NCBI GenBank assembly: GCA_964484395.1
Contig: CAZAFM010000088.1
Location: 1 to 9,075, forward strand
Reading direction: 5' to 3'
Source: CAZAFM01 sp964484395
GTDB taxonomy: Bacteria > Campylobacterota > Campylobacteria > Campylobacterales > CAZAFM01
DNA: 9,075 nucleotides
Part shown: piece after piece, positions 6,107 to 9,075 of the stretch
Layout of the letters: each line of letters begins with the position of its first letter
How positions within the stretch are numbered: position 1 is the first letter of the stretch
Notes under the pieces: model-generated
Told to the model about the DNA's origin: nothing
Database searches by the model: none
Seen by the model: the letters and a program-made list of their open reading frames with translations, nothing else
Made by a program: the position numbers and the translations under genes

Positions 6107-7378
6107 ATGATAAATGTGGGAATTATAGGGCTTGGTACTGTCGGAAGTGCTGTTGTTGATGTACTGGAGACTAATAGGGAGCTTATAAAAGCTAGGTGTG
6201 GAAAAGAGATTGTTGTAAAAAAAGCCGTAATAAAAGACATCAGTAAAAAAAGAGATGTAAATCTTCAGATAAGTGACAATATAGATGATATTCTAAATGA
6301 CAAAGATATAGATATTGTCATAGAGCTTATGGGTGGGGTTGAAGAGTCTTATGAGGCAATTACTAAAGCCCTACAAAACAAAAAAAGTGTAGTTACTGCT
6401 AATAAAGCTCTTTTAGCTTATAAGAGACTTGATATTCAAAAAATAGCAGGTGATACTCCTTTTGGATTTGAGGCAAGTGTTGCGGGTGGAATTCCTATTA
6501 TTAAAGCCCTAAGAGATGGATTGAGCGCAAATCATATTCTTTCACTAAAAGGTATTATAAATGGAACAAGTAACTACATATTAACAAAGATGATGAGTGA
6601 AGCCGTGTCATTTGAAGATGTCTTAGATGAAGCACAAAAGCTTGGATATGCTGAGGCTGACCCAACATTTGATATAAAAGGATTTGATGCAGCTCATAAG
6701 CTTCTCATATTAGCTAGTATTGCTTATGGGATAGATGCAAATCCTGATGATATTTTGATAGAAGGTATTGATTTTATTAAGGAAGAAGATATAGATTTTG
6801 CAAAAGAGTTTGGATATGTTATCAAGCATCTTGCTATTGCTAAAAGAGTAGGTAGTAGTGTGGAGTTACGCGTCCATCCAGCACTTGTTAAAAAGAGTGA
6901 GATGTTAGCTAAAGTAGATGGTGTGATGAATGGGATAAGTGTTCATGGAGATAAGGTTGGAGAGTTAATGTTCTATGGAGCGGGTGCTGGTGGAGATGCT
7001 ACTGCTAGTGCTGTTGTCTCTGATGTGATTGATATTATAAGAGGCGGTGCTAAAAATGCAATGCCTATGTTTGGCTTCAAAAAACCACTTGAAGAGGGGC
7101 TTAGTTTAAGTAGTGCTGATATACATGAGTCCAAATACTATCTAAGACTTGAAGTTCTAGATATGCCAGGTGTGTTGGCAAAAATTGCTAAGCTTTTTGG
7201 AGAGAAAAACATCTCATTTGAGACTATGTTTCAAAGACCTGCAAGTGAGCAAGGAAAAGCTCTACTTCTAGTTTCAACACACAAAAGTAGCGAGATGGCT
7301 ATAAATGAAGCTCTAAAAGAGATAGAGTTCTTAGATGATGTAACAAGTAAGCCTATAATGATAAGGATAGAGGAGTAG
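6107..7378 (+). CDS. hom: Homoserine dehydrogenase with C-terminal ACT domain
   Basis: This enzyme reduces aspartate-4-semialdehyde to homoserine with NAD(P)H, the branch point towards threonine, methionine and isoleucine. Residues 1-130 form the nucleotide-binding domain (GLGTVG at 8-13, 'TANKALLA' with Lys100). The catalytic/dimer domain has 'GIINGTSNYI' (149-158) and 'YAEADPTFDIKGFDAAHK' (181-198), with Asp194 and Lys198 at the usual catalytic positions. Residues 345-420 form an ACT domain ('LRLEVLDMPGVLAKIAKLF'), which in this family mediates feedback inhibition by threonine. It is a single-function enzyme of standard length (423 aa) with no fused aspartate kinase. The ATG has AAGG at 6096-6099, 7 nt upstream, and lies 10 nt after alaC. 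The TAG stop touches yraN. Confidence 0.97.
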   Translation: MINVGIIGLGTVGSAVVDVLETNRELIKARCGKEIVVKKAVIKDISKKRDVNLQISDNIDDILNDKDIDIVIELMGGVEESYEAITKALQNKKSVVTANKALLAYKRLDIQKIAGDTPFGFEASVAGGIPIIKALRDGLSANHILSLKGIINGTSNYILTKMMSEAVSFEDVLDEAQKLGYAEADPTFDIKGFDAAHKLLILASIAYGIDANPDDILIEGIDFIKEEDIDFAKEFGYVIKHLAIAKRVGSSVELRVHPALVKKSEMLAKVDGVMNGISVHGDKVGELMFYGAGAGGDATASAVVSDVIDIIRGGAKNAMPMFGFKKPLEEGLSLSSADIHESKYYLRLEVLDMPGVLAKIAKLFGEKNISFETMFQRPASEQGKALLLVSTHKSSEMAINEALKEIEFLDDVTSKPIMIRIEE

Positions 7379-7708
7379 GTGAGTGTAGAGAAGGGAAGGG
7401 AAGCTGAAGATTTAGCTATCTCTTTTTTGCAAGAAGATGGGTTTGTAATAAAAGAGAAAAACCTCTACATAAGCCACAAAGAGATAGATATAGTAGCTCT
7501 TAAAGATGGAGTAGTTCACTTTGTAGAAGTCAAGAGTGGAAGCGGGTTTGAGCCTATTTTTAATATTACTCCTTCTAAGTTAAGACATCTAACTTATGCT
7601 ATAGAGTCATATATGAAAAAGTTTAAAAACACCCTTCCATACCAGCTAGATGTACTTATTATAAAGGATGGAAACATTGAGTTTATAGAAAATGTAACAG
7701 CTATGTAA
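7379..7708 (+). CDS. yraN: YraN/UPF0102 family nuclease-like protein
   Basis: This small protein (109 aa) belongs to the UPF0102 family, which has the core of PD-(D/E)xK nucleases (Holliday-junction-resolvase-like); the cellular role is not established. It begins in the usual way with 'EKGREAEDLAISFL' (4-17). The nuclease core is visible as Glu35/Asp37 in 'KEIDIVALKDG' and 'FVEVKSG' with Glu50 and Lys52. The GTG start follows the hom stop with no gap and in the same frame. AGGAG at 7371-7375 leaves only 3 nt to it, while AAGGA at 7363-7367 leaves 11, so initiation may depend on coupling. It is the last gene before an 81-nt gap that holds the trxA promoter. Confidence 0.9.
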   Translation: MSVEKGREAEDLAISFLQEDGFVIKEKNLYISHKEIDIVALKDGVVHFVEVKSGSGFEPIFNITPSKLRHLTYAIESYMKKFKNTLPYQLDVLIIKDGNIEFIENVTAM

Positions 7709-7751
7709 CACTTTAGTGCGATATTTTATAGTAGTTTTAAATTATACTCTG

Positions 7752-7757
7752 TATAAT
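7752..7757 (+). promoter_or_regulatory. Probable -10 box of the trxA operon
   Basis: A perfect TATAAT preceded by CTG lies 32 nt ahead of the trxA ATG, in the 81-nt gap after yraN. T/A-rich stretches (ATATTTTATA, TTTTAAATTATA) lie upstream, but no clear -35 box is present at 17 bp, as is common in Campylobacterota. This suggests that trxA, the following gene and trxB have their own promoter and are not only read through from the rpmE operon. No terminator hairpin with a T-run is visible in the gap. Confidence 0.6.
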
Positions 7758-7789
7758 AGGTCATATTAAAGCTATAAGGAGAGCTAATT

Positions 7790-8110
7790 ATGAGTAAATA
7801 CATAGAGTTAACAACTGCGAATTTTGATGAGACTATAAAAAGTGGTGTATCTTTGGTGGACTTTTGGGCACCATGGTGTGGACCTTGTAGAGTTGTAGCA
7901 CCTGTTATAGAGGAGCTAGCTAGCGAATATGAGGGAAAGGCAAATATCTGCAAAGTAAATACAGATGATGAGCAAGATTTGGCAGTTAAGTTTGGCATTA
8001 GATCTATACCTACTATACTTTTCTTCAAAGATGGTGAATTAGTAGATCAGATGGTTGGTGCTACTTCTAAGCAGGCTTTTAAAGAGAAACTTGACTCTTT
8101 TATAGGCTAA
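7790..8110 (+). CDS. trxA: Thioredoxin 1
   Basis: This cytoplasmic disulfide reductase passes electrons from TrxB to ribonucleotide reductase, peroxiredoxins, methionine sulfoxide reductases and similar partners. The classic active site WCGPC is at residues 29-33 (Cys30, Cys33), with the buried acid Asp24 (VDFW), the cis-proline Pro74 in 'RSIPTILFF', and the C-terminal helix 'KQAFKEKLDSF'. Its 106 aa are standard length. One extra cysteine (Cys54) lies outside the active site. The ATG has an excellent AAGGAG at 7776-7781, 8 nt upstream. The stop overlaps the next gene by 1 nt (TAATG). Confidence 0.98.
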   Translation: MSKYIELTTANFDETIKSGVSLVDFWAPWCGPCRVVAPVIEELASEYEGKANICKVNTDDEQDLAVKFGIRSIPTILFFKDGELVDQMVGATSKQAFKEKLDSFIG

Positions 8111-8568
8111 TGTATCCTAGTGGAGAGAGAAGACCGCTCTCTCGCACTATAGCTATTACTTCTTTTGGTGCTGCATTTTTTGTTGCCACTTTCTTCTACT
8201 ACTTTTCATATCGCTATAGTGAGCTAAGAACTATTGACTTTGCACAGAGTGAGTTTTATACACTTGAGCATAAGAAGTTTGACCCTTCATGGGAGTATTT
8301 TGCAATTGTGATATTTAGTTCAAAGCAAAAAAATCTAAAATCAATTTTAAAAAAAGTGAACAAAGAGTATAATGTCGTATTGGTAGATATAGATAGAGAG
8401 TTTAGTGAAACTAATGAGCCATACACAGTCCTTAATATAGGGATAAATAGTGTATTGAAGCTTATTTGGGCATTTAATATCAAAGAAGTTCCTGCTCTTA
8501 TTGTACTTAAAAAAGATGATACAAACTATAAGCAGTATGGACGAACAAACTATTTTTTTAAGGAGTAG
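8110..8568 (+). CDS. Membrane-anchored thioredoxin-like protein lacking cysteines, between trxA and trxB
   Basis: No named family is recognised. The 152-aa product has a basic N-terminus (Arg7, Arg8, Arg12), one hydrophobic helix at about 13-33, then a domain that reads as a degenerate thioredoxin fold: strand 'FAIVIFSS' (64-71), helix 'KNLKSILKKVNKEY', strand 'VVLVDID', and 'FNIKEVPALIVLKKD' (122-136). This last part parallels TrxA 'FGIRSIPTILFFKD', with Pro128 at the cis-proline position. Where TrxA has WCGPC this protein has SSKQ (70-73), and it contains no cysteine. Charge pattern suggests the domain is periplasmic, though Arg35 and Arg40 after the helix weaken this. The ATG overlaps the trxA stop by 1 nt with only a weak AGG ahead, implying translational coupling; the TAG stop abuts trxB. 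A structural, chaperone-like or TrxB-docking role is speculation. Confidence 0.8.
   Translation: MYPSGERRPLSRTIAITSFGAAFFVATFFYYFSYRYSELRTIDFAQSEFYTLEHKKFDPSWEYFAIVIFSSKQKNLKSILKKVNKEYNVVLVDIDREFSETNEPYTVLNIGINSVLKLIWAFNIKEVPALIVLKKDDTNYKQYGRTNYFFKE
8560..8565 (+). promoter_or_regulatory. Ribosome binding site of trxB
   Basis: AAGGAG lies 3 nt from ATG 8569 but 6 nt from GTG 8572, the very next codon. The spacing favours GTG 8572. That start gives an N-terminus 'MLDLAIIGGGPAGL', which is how I remember Campylobacter TrxB beginning. The ATG adds only one residue, so both remain possible. Confidence 0.6.
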
Positions 8569-9075
8569 ATGGTGCTTGATTTAGCAATTATTGGTGGTGG
8601 TCCTGCTGGGCTTAGTGCGGGTCTATACGCCACTAGAGGCGGTATGGAACAGGTTGTGATGTTTGAAAAAGGTATGCCAGGGGGCGCTATTACTCAAAGT
8701 AGTGAGGTAGAAAACTATCCAGGAGTGAGTGAGGTGCTAACTGGAATAGAGCTTATGGAGAAGTGGCCAGAGCAGTGCCAGAGATTTGGGCTAAAGCATG
8801 AGATGGATGAGGTTACTAAGCTTGCCATAAATAGTGATGGAACTTTTAAGCTCTCAAGTGCAAGTGGAAGTGAGTATCACTCATACAGTGTTATAATAGC
8901 AACTGGTGGTAGACCTAGAAAAGCTGGCTTTATTGGAGAGGATAAGTTTTTAGGAAGAGGTGTTAGTACTTGTGCTACTTGTGATGGGTTTTTTTATAAA
9001 GGAAAGGATGTAGCTGTTATAGGTGGTGGAGATACTGCACTTGAAGAGGCTCTATATCTAGCTAAAATATGTAAC
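8569..9075 (+). CDS. trxB: Thioredoxin-disulfide reductase (5' part; runs off the window)
   Basis: This flavoenzyme reduces thioredoxin with NADPH. The first 169 codons are present; the full protein should be about 310 aa. Visible parts are the FAD loop 'IIGGGPAGLSAG' (7-18), 'EVENYPG' (46-52), 'IIATGG' (109-114), the redox centre CATC (Cys135, Cys138) within 'STCATCDGFFY', and the start of the NADPH domain 'VIGGGDTALEEA' (150-161). This is the low-molecular-weight bacterial type and is closest, from memory, to Campylobacter/Helicobacter TrxB. The usual GGQ(I/L)T near the FAD reads GGAIT, with Ala40 in place of Gln. The start could be ATG 8569 or GTG 8572. It abuts the preceding gene and completes the trxA-trxB operon. 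Confidence 0.97.
   Translation, partial: MVLDLAIIGGGPAGLSAGLYATRGGMEQVVMFEKGMPGGAITQSSEVENYPGVSEVLTGIELMEKWPEQCQRFGLKHEMDEVTKLAINSDGTFKLSSASGSEYHSYSVIIATGGRPRKAGFIGEDKFLGRGVSTCATCDGFFYKGKDVAVIGGGDTALEEALYLAKICN

Noticed and set aside
7709..7730. CACTTTAGTG as a terminator after yraN
   Set aside because: The stem is four base pairs around a 2-nt loop, which is sterically poor, and no proper T-run follows.
7770..7785. AGCT...AGCT repeat placing the trxA Shine-Dalgarno sequence in a loop
   Set aside because: The stem is only 4 bp and flanking bases do not pair, so it is too weak to claim as a regulatory hairpin.
7726..8028. Open frame of 100 aa on the minus strand across the trxA promoter and gene
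   Set aside because: It runs opposite the conserved TrxA active site and shows no motif of its own.

Overview
The window is AT-rich, tightly packed bacterial DNA with every gene on the + strand. Gene order and protein sequences point to the Campylobacterota (former Epsilonproteobacteria), probably a free-living Sulfurimonas/Sulfurovum-like lineage rather than a host-associated one. The order rpmE, rsmI, rlmB, membrane protein, periplasmic protein, aminotransferase, hom matches, from memory, a conserved Campylobacter block. The TrxB N-terminus also reads like the Campylobacter/Helicobacter form. No mobile element, tRNA, rRNA or CRISPR array is visible.

Layout. Positions 1-80 hold a perfect 11-bp inverted repeat in front of an FAD-dependent protoporphyrinogen oxidase gene (hemY, 81-1421). 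A likely promoter near 1440 starts a long run of touching or overlapping genes: rpmE (1489-1689), rsmI (1690-2502), rlmB (2496-3182), a RodZ-like HTH/membrane protein (3163-4071), an exported protein of unknown function (4065-4877), an AlaC-type aminotransferase (4888-6096), hom (6107-7378) and yraN (7379-7708). A second promoter-like site near 7752 precedes trxA (7790-8110), a membrane-anchored thioredoxin-like protein (8110-8568) and trxB (8569 to beyond the window end).

How the genes fit together. The first operon mixes ribosome work (L31, the 16S rRNA methyltransferase RsmI, a 23S-type SPOUT methyltransferase) with envelope functions (RodZ-like protein, exported protein) and amino-acid metabolism (transaminase, homoserine dehydrogenase). 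It appears to rely on translational coupling: genes overlap by 7 or 20 nt or abut with no gap, and TTG or GTG starts are common. The second operon is a thioredoxin system (NADPH -> TrxB -> TrxA) with an extra gene between its two core members.

Most of the window is housekeeping. The best candidate for something undescribed is the protein at 8110-8568. It has one N-terminal membrane segment followed by a thioredoxin-like domain that keeps the cis-Pro region but has no cysteines at all, and it sits between trxA and trxB. Other points of interest are the RodZ-like protein with its exported partner, the palindrome before hemY, the in-frame stop/start junctions, and the strong contrast between rare GATC and frequent CTAG.
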